Source of the DNA: Photobacterium iliopiscarium
GTDB lineage: Bacteria; Pseudomonadota; Gammaproteobacteria; Enterobacterales; Vibrionaceae
Assembly: GCF_003026395.1 (NCBI RefSeq)
Contig: NZ_PYOO01000003.1
Coordinates: forward strand, 62,001 to 126,000
Length of the DNA stretch: 64,000 bases
Direction of reading: 5' to 3'
The translations under genes were made by a program, and so were the position numbers. The notes beneath the pieces are model-generated. The model made no database searches, was not told where the DNA came from, and was given only the letters and a program-made list of their open reading frames with translations. This document shows positions 26,541 through 34,549 of this stretch, one piece after another; the stretch's first letter is position 1; each line of letters opens with the position of its first letter.

Positions 26541-27860
26541 ATGAGATACATTTCAGTACCAATAGTTATAGCAGCCATACTCAATCTATCAATTTTTAAT
26601 ATAGCTTATGCTGATTCAATTGAATATCTGAATATACATAGAGTAGACCTTAAAGGCGATCAGAATATAAATTATCCTCAAGTCTGCATTCGAGTTAATC
26701 GTAGCGCTAATAGAATTCCTATCATGGAAAAATTTCAAGAAATAAGAAGTGAATCTCCTAATGATAACTTTGACCAATTCATGGGCAAAGTTACTAAATG
26801 GGCTGATTCTGGAATTGTTGGCCATACATGGATTAATCTTTTTTATAAAGATGATAATGGAGAAATTAAGTCTAAAGGTTATGGGTTTGGAAGTAATGGT
26901 AATCAATCTTTTAGAAAATTTAGTTTCCAAAAATGTGTCAATATACAAAACAAAACTCATCAAGAAATTGAAAATGATATTGCGCTAAAATCGTCAGATC
27001 TTTATAAAAAAAGCATTAATATTGCAAAAGATTTCTTAAACGTCGGATATGATTGGGCAGGTGGCAGATATACAATGTATACAAACTGCGCATGGTTTGG
27101 CGGAAAGTTATTTAATGCTATTGTACCTAAAAATGAACAAATTTCTTATTCTCAACCATTTGACTACAGTACAATAGTACCAAAATCATTTCCAATGAGT
27201 AAATATCGAGATTTACCTGATCCTGGATATATTGCAGAAAGTATTTCAAAAGTAATGAGTTATTCAGGATGGTATAGTAATTATAATATAGGTTATGGTG
27301 CTTTAACAAATAACACAGCCGTAACTGTCAATAGAGATGGTTTAACACTTCAACCAAGATCTTTATTAGCTTTTTACCCTCAACTTACTAACTATGTGAA
27401 ATTTATTTATTCTGGCTATTTTTCTGAATCTGAAAATAAAATGTATTTATTTACAAATGGATTGGCTAATGAAAAAGAATTTATTCTAACTCCGTTTACA
27501 AGCTATCTAGCAATTAAACCTCTAGATACAAAAATAAAAATAATTGCGGCCTTTCATCATCCTTACGATGATAAAATTGGTTTGGTTATTTCAAATAAAG
27601 GTGAAATATTCACAACTAATAATTGGGAAAATACTGGAAAAACAGCATTAAAACCTTATGTAAAAGATATTACGTCTGCTGCAAATTATTTTGAATCTGG
27701 AAGAATAATGATTTTATTAAGACCCGATGATAAACAAACAAGCGCTAATAAATCTGATGGGGTTAGATTCATTATATATGATTACGATCAAGATAAAGTA
27801 ATAACAGCACCAAAATTATTTGAAAAAGAATCCGGCTTTAATTTCTTAAAATTACAATAA
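26541..27860 (+). CDS. secreted protein, possible permuted papain-like hydrolase
   Basis: A 439-residue protein not recognised as a named family. A signal peptide is clear (hydrophobic 4-22, cleavage expected after AYA at 24). In the mature part, GHTWINLFY has H95 and YTNCAWFGGKLF has N182-C183. A His followed by an Asn-Cys on a helix is the order seen in circularly permuted papain-like (NlpC/P60, LRAT, DUF4105-type) proteins, so a Cys hydrolase is suggested but unproven. The region 255-439 has repeated beta-strand motifs (KMYLFTNG, IGLVISNKGEIFTTNNW) that could form a propeller. It is more AT-rich than its neighbours and sits between IS6-type ends, pointing to transfer. It ends at the hairpin at 27867. 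Confidence 0.75.
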   Translation: MRYISVPIVIAAILNLSIFNIAYADSIEYLNIHRVDLKGDQNINYPQVCIRVNRSANRIPIMEKFQEIRSESPNDNFDQFMGKVTKWADSGIVGHTWINLFYKDDNGEIKSKGYGFGSNGNQSFRKFSFQKCVNIQNKTHQEIENDIALKSSDLYKKSINIAKDFLNVGYDWAGGRYTMYTNCAWFGGKLFNAIVPKNEQISYSQPFDYSTIVPKSFPMSKYRDLPDPGYIAESISKVMSYSGWYSNYNIGYGALTNNTAVTVNRDGLTLQPRSLLAFYPQLTNYVKFIYSGYFSESENKMYLFTNGLANEKEFILTPFTSYLAIKPLDTKIKIIAAFHHPYDDKIGLVISNKGEIFTTNNWENTGKTALKPYVKDITSAANYFESGRIMILLRPDDKQTSANKSDGVRFIIYDYDQDKVITAPKLFEKESGFNFLKLQ

Positions 27861-27866
27861 TCATTT

Positions 27867-27896
27867 AGTGGTTAGGAATTTCAATTCCTAACCACT
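27867..27896. terminator. hairpin after the secreted-protein gene
   Basis: AGTGGTTAGGAATT (27867-27880) and AATTCCTAACCACT (27883-27896) form a long perfect stem seven bases after the stop codon. The U content after it is modest. Confidence 0.7.
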
Positions 27897-28001
27897 TTAT
27901 ATTCTATCGTAAATATTTGAAAAGTGACTGGGTAAATATCAGATACAGTTAACCAAAGAGCGCATAATTGCGCCTGGAGAGCTGCACGCTTGTACTTCAT
28001 C

Positions 28002-28021
28002 AAAACTTTACGACAGAAGCC
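28002..28021 (-). repeat. outer right-end repeat of IS6-like element
   Basis: On the minus strand it reads GGCTTCTGTCGTAAAGTT and onward, matching the left end at 26133 with one insertion and one substitution. With that end it brackets about 1.9 kb carrying the secreted-protein gene. Confidence 0.65.
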
Positions 28022-28222
28022 CTTTTTCGACATAACCCGCACAAGGACGATCTTAATATTACGTCATGCCTATCACCTCTTGGTTCCATTTAAGTTAGTT
28101 TTGTTGGGTATACCTATCAATCACTCCATCATTTGATTTTTCCCCATTATCATTTAGAGCTAAAATTTAACTTTAACTTTAACTTGTAAACTATCACTCC
28201 CTTATATATCATTCGACGACAC

Positions 28223-28244
28223 ACTGACTGACCGACCAGTCAGT
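28223..28244. promoter_or_regulatory. TetR-type operator palindrome
   Basis: ACTGACTG (28223-28230) and CAGTCAGT (28237-28244) are perfect reverse complements with a six-base centre. Such GACTGACC-rich palindromes are typical operators of AcrR/QacR-like TetR regulators. It lies 42 bases before the TetR-family start codon, which suggests autorepression. Confidence 0.75.
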
Positions 28245-28285
28245 ACCATTAAAAGATCATTTGCATATCATTACGGATCCGCAGG

Positions 28286-28852
28286 ATGGACAAAAAAAAA
28301 CGAATAATTGAATCAGCGATAACGTTATTTGCAACTAATGGCTACGAAAACACTTCCGTTGCCGCTATTTGTGAGCACTCAAACGTATCAAAAGGCTTGG
28401 TTTTTCATCACTTTAAAAATAAGGATGGATTACTCAGAGAGGTCTTTATGCGAATGGCTGAAATTATAAATGAAGTTGGTGACTGTGTTGAAAACATTAA
28501 TAAAAAACAAAACCCTAAAGATAGATTGATCAATTATCTTGAGCAAATTTTTTTATCAATGGCTTCCGCTGAGCATAAGCTTTATTACCAATTCGACTTT
28601 CAAATCTTGTGTCAACGTTCAACAAGAGCGCTTTTAAAAGATTTATTTGATGAACGATATCAGTTGATGATGACTTCATTTGAAGAAATATTAAGTGATA
28701 TCCCAGCGGCTATACCTCAGGTTGATAGTCATATGATTATTGCTGAAATAGATGGTATTGCTCTGAATTACTTGTTTGCCAACAACGATTATCCACTAAT
28801 AAAAATCAAAGATCGCTTTATTAAAAAGCAACTTTTATTACTCGGTCTTTAA
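28286..28852 (+). CDS. TetR-family transcriptional regulator
   Basis: A 188-residue regulator. The N-terminal helix-turn-helix is at about 5-50 (RIIESAITLFATNGYENTSVAAICEHSNVSKGLVFHHFKNKDGLL), and the rest is a helical ligand-binding domain. The length is normal. The operator palindrome at 28223-28244 lies immediately upstream. The next gene, a GNAT acetyltransferase, begins 29 bases after the stop and is probably co-transcribed and controlled by it. The ligand is unknown. Confidence 0.9.
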   Translation: MDKKKRIIESAITLFATNGYENTSVAAICEHSNVSKGLVFHHFKNKDGLLREVFMRMAEIINEVGDCVENINKKQNPKDRLINYLEQIFLSMASAEHKLYYQFDFQILCQRSTRALLKDLFDERYQLMMTSFEEILSDIPAAIPQVDSHMIIAEIDGIALNYLFANNDYPLIKIKDRFIKKQLLLLGL

Positions 28853-28881
28853 TCACTAAATAACACTAATTGTGAGAAAAA

Positions 28882-29388
28882 ATGAAAACACCTTACGATA
28901 TTCAATTTGAAACATTTGCAGCGGCTGGCGGTCTTTATGACGAACGACATGCAAAATTATACGCAGAGTTTGCAGATAATCTAATTGCAGATGGCAGCTA
29001 TTCCATCATTTATGAAGGTGTTGCTCATGCTTGTTATACGCCGATTACTATTGATGCTGCACCGCATCTAAAGTGTTACGTAGTAGCGCCATTAGCAGTA
29101 CTACCCGATTATCAGCGACAAGGGTACGCAACCCGTTTAATGGAAGAGGCTGAACAACAACTAAAGCCAGACGTAGTCTTTATTATGGGCGAATTCCACC
29201 ATTACGGTAAACGCTACAACACGCCTCATAAAGTAGGTTTACCTGTAAAATCATTAGCACCATTAGAAAATTGGTTCGCTCTAGCACTAACTGAAGGAGC
29301 ACTAGATGGCATAGAAGAATCAACCTCTAGTATTACAGGTCCTTACGCTGAACCACGGATATGGACTCATCCTAGTGAACAAGTGTAA
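28882..29388 (+). CDS. GNAT-family N-acetyltransferase
   Basis: A 168-residue acetyltransferase using acetyl-CoA. The central motif A is visible as VVAPLAVLPDYQRQGYATRLMEEAEQQL (about 74-101), where QRQGYA is the pyrophosphate-binding loop. The remaining part (FIMGEFHHYGKRYNTPHKVGLP) resembles the YhbS-like group. The substrate is unknown. It follows the TetR gene by 29 bases, so a detoxification or modification role under TetR control is plausible. Confidence 0.85.
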   Translation: MKTPYDIQFETFAAAGGLYDERHAKLYAEFADNLIADGSYSIIYEGVAHACYTPITIDAAPHLKCYVVAPLAVLPDYQRQGYATRLMEEAEQQLKPDVVFIMGEFHHYGKRYNTPHKVGLPVKSLAPLENWFALALTEGALDGIEESTSSITGPYAEPRIWTHPSEQV

Positions 29389-29450
29389 AAGTAATAGATA
29401 ATAGTGTGAGTAAGCGAATAGTTGATAAATACATTATTAACTGTTCACGA

Positions 29451-29483
29451 GAAGTTCTATATTCTCAATCGACATAGAACTTC
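29451..29483. terminator. hairpin after GNAT gene
   Basis: GAAGTTCTAT (29451-29460) pairs perfectly with ATAGAACTTC (29474-29483). It lies 60 bases after the GNAT stop. The U-run is poor, so it may be an mRNA 3' end or a Rho-aided stop. Confidence 0.5.
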
Positions 29484-29529
29484 ATTCATTTATGCCTATC
29501 TATAAGTTCGTTTTCGACTCAGTTATTGT

Positions 29530-29567
29530 GCTCACCAAACGATTCTGTCATAACAAATATTACTAAT
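29530..29567 (+). repeat. imperfect direct repeat, left copy, flanking nuclease gene
   Basis: This 38-base segment matches 33492-33529 in the same orientation at 30 of 38 positions, including ATTCTGTCA and ACTAAT. The two copies bracket the nuclease gene (about 4 kb). They may be remnants of an attachment-site or recombination duplication. Confidence 0.5.
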
Positions 29568-30076
29568 ACGCCAAAACTAATTATCTTTAACCACCCTCGC
29601 TATTGTCGCCCTACTACACCCTACTTCTACTGTCTGTGAGTAACTATACCTAAGGCTTGCAATGATTCATTTACACGGTAACAACGGTACTTTTATGGGT
29701 TCACTTCAATAATTGCTGACTTTTACTTTCGCAAGACCTTGAACCTGACGTTTGTACCTAGTCTCATAATCATCACCCACCATATCTGTGCCTAGATCTA
29801 ATATGTGTCCGGTTAAAACCAAGATAATATTGTTTTGTTGAACATTTTGTTCGGTAGTTAACAGACGAAGATCAGCAAAGATAAGTATTATTATCACCTA
29901 TTAGTTCAATCTAAGTTGGTTTTCTTAATCAGTTTGTTATGGATGGTTTCTTAAATGCTGCAATGCGGGTTGGGCAGTAAGGTGAGCTGGTTTCATTGGG
30001 GTATACCCTAATTAAAAGACTGTTGTGAGAGTTAACATCAAAAAACTGGAAATTAATGCATTGGCGCTCATATGGC
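29568..30076. other. non-coding stretch upstream of nuclease gene
   Basis: About 500 bases with no convincing gene. A minus-strand open frame of 63 codons (29706-29897) has no ribosome binding site or recognisable composition. This stretch may be the boundary of a mobile segment. No tRNA was seen. Confidence 0.35.
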
Positions 30077-30092
30077 ATGATAGTACTATCAT
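30077..30092. promoter_or_regulatory. 16-bp perfect palindrome upstream of nuclease gene
   Basis: ATGATAGTACTATCAT is self-complementary over all 16 bases and lies about 60 bases before the nuclease start. The position fits an operator or recombination site. No regulator gene is adjacent. Confidence 0.5.
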
Positions 30093-30133
30093 AGATTCGT
30101 TGAGATCACTGGCTCAGCATACGTAAAGGTATC

Positions 30134-30160
30134 ATGAAAAAATGGATGTTATATGACTGA
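30134..30160 (+). CDS. 8-codon leader ORF overlapping the nuclease start
   Basis: ATG at 30134 opens MKKWMLYD and stops at 30158-30160. It has the better ribosome binding site (AAAGGT at 30125-30130, three bases before it). Its stop overlaps the start region of the nuclease gene at 30153, whose own ribosome binding site is weak. This layout suggests translational coupling, but short ORFs arise by chance, so support is modest. Confidence 0.35.
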   Translation: MKKWMLYD

Positions 30161-31454
30161 AAAAACAGAATCTAAAATGTCACCCAAATTATTCCTTAAA
30201 TCTAGAAGGCCAGAACGTTTTTCTGATTCGGTGATAAAAGAAGTTGGAAGGTTAGATCGTTCAGTTTTGGAGTATCACTTATCTACTCTCAACAGAAGAA
30301 GCATGGAATTGGCATTTGAAGATTTTGCAAAACAACTTTGTGAAAAAACCATCTGTCCAAATTTACTAGAGCAAACGGGTCCTGTTGCGGGTGGAGATGG
30401 AAAAGTTGATACACAAACCTTCCCTGTATCAGAGCAAGCAAAAGACCTTTGGTATATTGGTATAAATGAAAAAGCAGATGAAGAGCGATGGGCATTCGCT
30501 GTTAGTACACAGGAAGATTGGAAAGCAAAGTGTAGGAAAGATGTTAGAAAGATAAAGGCTACTGATCGTAATTACAGCAAAGCGTTCTGTGTGACAAATA
30601 TGTATGCAAAAGCAAATCAGCGCAGCGATTTAGAAGATTCATTATGTAAAGAAACAGGCATTGATGTAAGAATATTAGATATATCATGGATACTTGATCA
30701 AATTTTTAAACATGGTTATGAACAGTTAGCTATTGATACTTTATCTATCGATGTGGATTGGCGAAGGGAAATAGAAGTTGGTGCTAGTGACTACTCCAAA
30801 GGTTTGCGTTTACAAGAAATTAAAAAGGATATTCGAGATAAGGTTGATACCAGTAAAATTCTCCCTCATCAATTAGATTGGATGCTGGAAGAAGCTGTTC
30901 TTTCAAAAGAACTAGAAAATCCACCTATAGAAACACAAGGACTTTTCGATAGAGCTATTAGGGTATCAAAACGACATGGAACCAAATACCATTTATTTGC
31001 AGCTCATTATCAATATGCTTGGGCATCTTATTGGTGGTATGAAGACATGGAGTTGTTTGAAGAGCAGTTATTACACTCTATTGAAATAGCAAAAGATATA
31101 GAACAATCAGGCCAATGGGGTGATGTTGTTTCTTTGCTTAGCATCTATTCATCATATTATCGGAGTAATAAAGACAAGTATCAAACTGATGTAGCACCGA
31201 TTCTGACGGAAATAAAAGAGACACTCTTCAAACTATCTTTAAGAGATGATCGACCAAGCAATTCTCTTATGTCTCGAGCTTATGTGGAATTAATAAACTT
31301 ACTAACCATTAAAAATACAGATGAAGCATCTGATATCTTCAATTCGCTTCTTGAAATTGTTAAAGAAGGTGGATTCCTTGTGGGTTTCCCATTCAACGAG
31401 CTTTATAATTTAGTTACTGAGCTTGATAATGTTTTCGGCGAGCGAGCTAGCTAG
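30153..31454 (+). CDS. PD-(D/E)xK-like nuclease with helical repeats, 5' part of a split gene
   Basis: A 433-residue protein. Residues 50-180 look like an Mrr/PD-(D/E)xK restriction-type domain: E56 in AFEDFAKQL, then GGDGKVD (80-86) with D86, then WAFAVSTQEDWK (113-124) with Q120 and K124. A conserved-looking tail (YSKAFCVTNMYAK, ILDISWILDQIF) follows. Residues from about 240 on are paired helices like TPR repeats. I recall similar domains as the front of single proteins of about 1,100 residues with a long repeat region, so this frame and the next are probably one gene. The frame ends 32 bases into the next frame; removing one T from 31432-31435 joins them. A defence role is inference. Confidence 0.75.
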   Translation: MTEKTESKMSPKLFLKSRRPERFSDSVIKEVGRLDRSVLEYHLSTLNRRSMELAFEDFAKQLCEKTICPNLLEQTGPVAGGDGKVDTQTFPVSEQAKDLWYIGINEKADEERWAFAVSTQEDWKAKCRKDVRKIKATDRNYSKAFCVTNMYAKANQRSDLEDSLCKETGIDVRILDISWILDQIFKHGYEQLAIDTLSIDVDWRREIEVGASDYSKGLRLQEIKKDIRDKVDTSKILPHQLDWMLEEAVLSKELENPPIETQGLFDRAIRVSKRHGTKYHLFAAHYQYAWASYWWYEDMELFEEQLLHSIEIAKDIEQSGQWGDVVSLLSIYSSYYRSNKDKYQTDVAPILTEIKETLFKLSLRDDRPSNSLMSRAYVELINLLTIKNTDEASDIFNSLLEIVKEGGFLVGFPFNELYNLVTELDNVFGERAS

Positions 31455-33414
31455 TTATGAGGCTTTTTTAGATTACTTCACCGAACAGGCTTCTTATCGT
31501 GATGGAGAGACAAAAGGCGCATTACTTTGGTTAAAAAGGGGCGCTCGACGTTTGGAGTCTGACGAACCATATCAGGCTATAAAACTTATTGGAAAATCTC
31601 TTGTTGGACTTTACAAAAAAGAAACAAAGAAAGATCTTTATGCTGCTTTAAATATTTTGTCATTGGCTTATCAAAAAGTCGGTTTACTTTGGGCCTCTCG
31701 TGCGAATTTGTTATTGGCGGCTTCAATTGTCACTGATGATTTTTGGAAAAGTGGGGATTTTGCTGTTGCTCAGGTTTATATCTATATCAGGATTGCAAAA
31801 ATTGAACTTCAACTTGGTCGATTAAACTACGCCCTTTCATGGTGGAATTTAGCGTGTGTAATTGATGCTAATGTAGAAGTATCAGTCATGTCTGAACGAG
31901 AGTCGCAAAGTTTTGATGGCTTCCTCTCTCAATGTATTTTGAATACTAGTCATGAGAAACTAAAATCATTTAATAAGTTACCAGACTTGTTGGATAACTA
32001 TCAATTATTCGTTAGTAGGTCAATATTATTACACGCATTAGGCTATGAGGATGTTGTTGAAAACGAATATCAATTAAAAATCGATCAAGAATATCTTAAC
32101 TATCTTAAAATGGTTAGGGATGCCGATTTAGGGGCTGTAGTGCCAAACCTTATCGTTAGTGAAGGGAGATATAGTCACTTAAAAAGTTCTGTTATGGGTT
32201 GTGAAATAAAAATCTTTTTCCCTTTTCGAAGTCCATTAGTAGAACTTGCAGAAACACTTCTCTCAGTAATTGAAGGTTTTTGTTCAACTTGCATTGTCGA
32301 TCAAGTGATAGTTTTTGAATCAAGCCTCGATATTGAAATTATAGCTGATGACGAAGATGAAATAAAAATATCTCACGAAATTGATACTTCTGGTTCTGTT
32401 TTAAAGATGGAAGTTACCTGCTCTTCTTTCACGTCAGATATGTTAAATATTTCAGGGCAAAATGAGATTCAAAAATGGCTTCATCAGTTTGTGATTGATG
32501 TCTTTTCCCATTTAATGAGACCCAAAAACTTAGAATTAACTTTGGATTCAATGCTGGGGAATGATAAAGCGTTGGAGCGTTCAGTTTCTTTTGGAACCTG
32601 CTTCGGGGGTTTAAATAATGTTATGGGAAGCAATGCGGTTGTTGATATTAAAGAACTACTCTTAGATAAGAAACTATCAGATTATGCTTTGAAAAGATCT
32701 GAAGCTTGGGATAAAGAATTTCCAAAAGAAATGATTGTGAAAAATTCATTGACCGATTACAAACCTGGTAAAGGTGAGCCGCCGAAGAATTTATTTGATA
32801 AAGAAAAACTATCACATAACGATATGAAAGTTAATAATTTAATTAAAGTTAGGCTTTGGGATAAAACTATTTGGTGTGGAACAGGATTCGCTTTATATCC
32901 AGATGGTACACTTGAGTTAACCTTATTATTTAATGATGAAAAAGCTGCGGAATCAATTTTTGATGACCTTATAAGCGAAGTTGGAGAAGTCGATAAACCT
33001 AACAAGTTAAAAATATCAATTATTCGTAAAATTAGTGAGAAGTCACCAGCACACTATCGAGTTTGCATTAGCGAAAACTCTACATTTGATGATAGTAAAA
33101 TGGTTCAAATGATTGCTCGAAAGAATACGATGACGCCTTCGACGAGCGATAATCTTGACCGATTCTTGGCAGCTTATAAAGACAGGAAAAAATACATATT
33201 GAGCTATGGAGTAGTAAAAGACGAAAAGTTATTACCTTCTTCAAGTAAACGAAGGATAATCAACAAGTTTGATATTGTAGTTGTAGATGCATGGGAAGTT
33301 GGGCCTAATGATATTGAAATAATGGCAATAGATAAAAACGATGACCCAATAATTCCTAAAAATGTAGATAACCCACCAATTTTTGCTGCTCTCAAGAGAC
33401 AGTTTGGTGAATAA
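31423..33414 (+). CDS. TPR-like helical-repeat protein, 3' part of the split nuclease gene
   Basis: A 663-residue open frame in the +1 frame relative to the previous gene. Residues 15-160 continue paired amphipathic helices (KGALLWLKRGARRLESDEPYQAIKLIGKSL; ASRANLLLAASIV; ELQLGRLNYALSWWNLA). The remainder is unrecognised mixed alpha/beta sequence, with LWDKTIWCGTGFALYPDGTLELTLLF near 490. No good ribosome binding site precedes the ATG at 31423, so independent translation is doubtful. It is best read as the C-terminal half of the nuclease protein, cut off by a frame change at a T4 run. This could be mutation, phase variation or sequencing error. A terminator follows at 33462. Confidence 0.7.
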   Translation: MIMFSASELASYEAFLDYFTEQASYRDGETKGALLWLKRGARRLESDEPYQAIKLIGKSLVGLYKKETKKDLYAALNILSLAYQKVGLLWASRANLLLAASIVTDDFWKSGDFAVAQVYIYIRIAKIELQLGRLNYALSWWNLACVIDANVEVSVMSERESQSFDGFLSQCILNTSHEKLKSFNKLPDLLDNYQLFVSRSILLHALGYEDVVENEYQLKIDQEYLNYLKMVRDADLGAVVPNLIVSEGRYSHLKSSVMGCEIKIFFPFRSPLVELAETLLSVIEGFCSTCIVDQVIVFESSLDIEIIADDEDEIKISHEIDTSGSVLKMEVTCSSFTSDMLNISGQNEIQKWLHQFVIDVFSHLMRPKNLELTLDSMLGNDKALERSVSFGTCFGGLNNVMGSNAVVDIKELLLDKKLSDYALKRSEAWDKEFPKEMIVKNSLTDYKPGKGEPPKNLFDKEKLSHNDMKVNNLIKVRLWDKTIWCGTGFALYPDGTLELTLLFNDEKAAESIFDDLISEVGEVDKPNKLKISIIRKISEKSPAHYRVCISENSTFDDSKMVQMIARKNTMTPSTSDNLDRFLAAYKDRKKYILSYGVVKDEKLLPSSSKRRIINKFDIVVVDAWEVGPNDIEIMAIDKNDDPIIPKNVDNPPIFAALKRQFGE

Positions 33415-33461
33415 AACCTCTAGGATGTACGGTTTTTTCATCTTACTCTAATTTATCCAAT

Positions 33462-33489
33462 AACGAGTTAGCTCTTTAGCTAACTCGTT
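33462..33489 (+). terminator. terminator after nuclease gene
   Basis: AACGAGTTAGC (33462-33472) pairs perfectly with GCTAACTCGTT (33479-33489), followed by TTG. It ends the plus-strand nuclease transcript. Confidence 0.8.
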
Positions 33490-33491
33490 TT

Positions 33492-33529
33492 GATCACCAA
33501 GCAATTCTGTCACAACCAACTTCACTAAT
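33492..33529 (+). repeat. imperfect direct repeat, right copy, flanking nuclease gene
   Basis: Partner of 29530-29567 (30 of 38 identical, same orientation). It begins immediately after the nuclease terminator. Confidence 0.5.
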
Positions 33530-33658
33530 CTCAGGCTATTTTGACGAACTTCCCCACCCATTTCACATAATATCTGTTATATGTCCCACAGGGAATTGTA
33601 TGTGTTACAACCATTTAGAAATATCACATCAACCACCAGCCCCTTTCCTACAACAAAA

Positions 33659-33682
33659 AAAGAGAAGCCGAGGCTTCTCTTT
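33659..33682 (-). terminator. tatD terminator
   Basis: AAAGAGAAGCC (33659-33669) pairs with GGCTTCTCTTT (33672-33682). An A-run to its left gives the U-run on the minus strand. It ends the pabC-to-tatD operon. Confidence 0.88.
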
Positions 33683-33704
33683 AATGTCATACCAAAACTG
33701 TGCT

Positions 33705-34481
33705 TTACTGTTTTGCTAATGAAAACAGTGTGAAGAAGTTTTTGGTGGTGGCTTGTTCCACTTCTTCAACAGATATGCCTTTTAATAGCGCAATATATTG
33801 AGCTACTTCACGAGTATAAGCTGGTTGGTTTTGCTTACCACGGTATGGAATTGGGGCTAAAAATGGTGAATCAGTTTCAACCAACAAGCGCTCTAGCGGT
33901 AACTTACTCACCACATTTTTCAAATCGCTCGCAGTATTGAACGTTACGATGCCTGAGATTGAGATATAAAAGCCTAGCTCAATCGCAGCTAATGCCATAT
34001 CCAAATCTTCAGTGAAGCAATGTAATACACCACCACACTTATCTGCGCCTTCTTCACGTAAAATACGCATAGTATCTTCACGTGCCATACGGGTATGGAT
34101 AATTAGCGGCTTATTCAATTCAACCGCCACACGTGCTTGCTCACGGAACAATTTTTGCTGTAATTCCGCAGTCTCAGGCTGATAGTGATAATCAAGCCCA
34201 GTTTCACCAATCGCAACCACTTTCTCATGGCGTGCATAGGCTTTAAACTGCTCAGAGTCATACCCTGACTCTACATCGAGTGGATGAATACCACAGGATG
34301 CAAACACGTTATCGTAAGGTGCGATCATTTCCATCATTTTAGGAAAAGCCGCTAATGTCACCCCTACTGATAGAAAATATTCAACGCCACGTTCCTTGGC
34401 CTTATTTAATACATCATCAATCCCTGTATGTAATTTATCGTAATCAAGTTTATCAAGATGACAATGTGAATCGACTAACAC
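33705..34481 (-). CDS. ycfH: TatD-family metal-dependent deoxyribonuclease/hydrolase (YcfH)
   Basis: A 258-residue TIM-barrel metal hydrolase of the TatD family. The metal site opens with DSHCHLD (residues 3-9); further ligands are in GETGLDYHY, HTRMAREDT and VLHCFTED, and the conserved Asp is in LVETDSPFLAP. Family members act as 3'-5' exonucleases or on D-amino-acyl-tRNA. In E. coli, ycfH also follows holB, and ptsG comes next; here an accessory zone follows. It starts 68 bases downstream of holB in the operon. Confidence 0.93.
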   Translation of the reverse strand: MLVDSHCHLDKLDYDKLHTGIDDVLNKAKERGVEYFLSVGVTLAAFPKMMEMIAPYDNVFASCGIHPLDVESGYDSEQFKAYARHEKVVAIGETGLDYHYQPETAELQQKLFREQARVAVELNKPLIIHTRMAREDTMRILREEGADKCGGVLHCFTEDLDMALAAIELGFYISISGIVTFNTASDLKNVVSKLPLERLLVETDSPFLAPIPYRGKQNQPAYTREVAQYIALLKGISVEEVEQATTKNFFTLFSLAKQ

Positions 34482-34549
34482 AGGCTTTCCTCTTGTTTAT
34501 TCTTATGCTTCATTTCATAACGGTGCTGGTAAAGCATTAATGGTGAAAA

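Noticed and set aside
26133..28021. Intact transposable element with target duplication
   Set aside because: The bases outside the outer ends do not match each other and the transposase is decayed, so only a relic is claimed.
29706..29897. 63-codon minus-strand open frame upstream of the nuclease gene
   Set aside because: It lacks a ribosome binding site and recognisable composition, and lies in an otherwise gene-free stretch.
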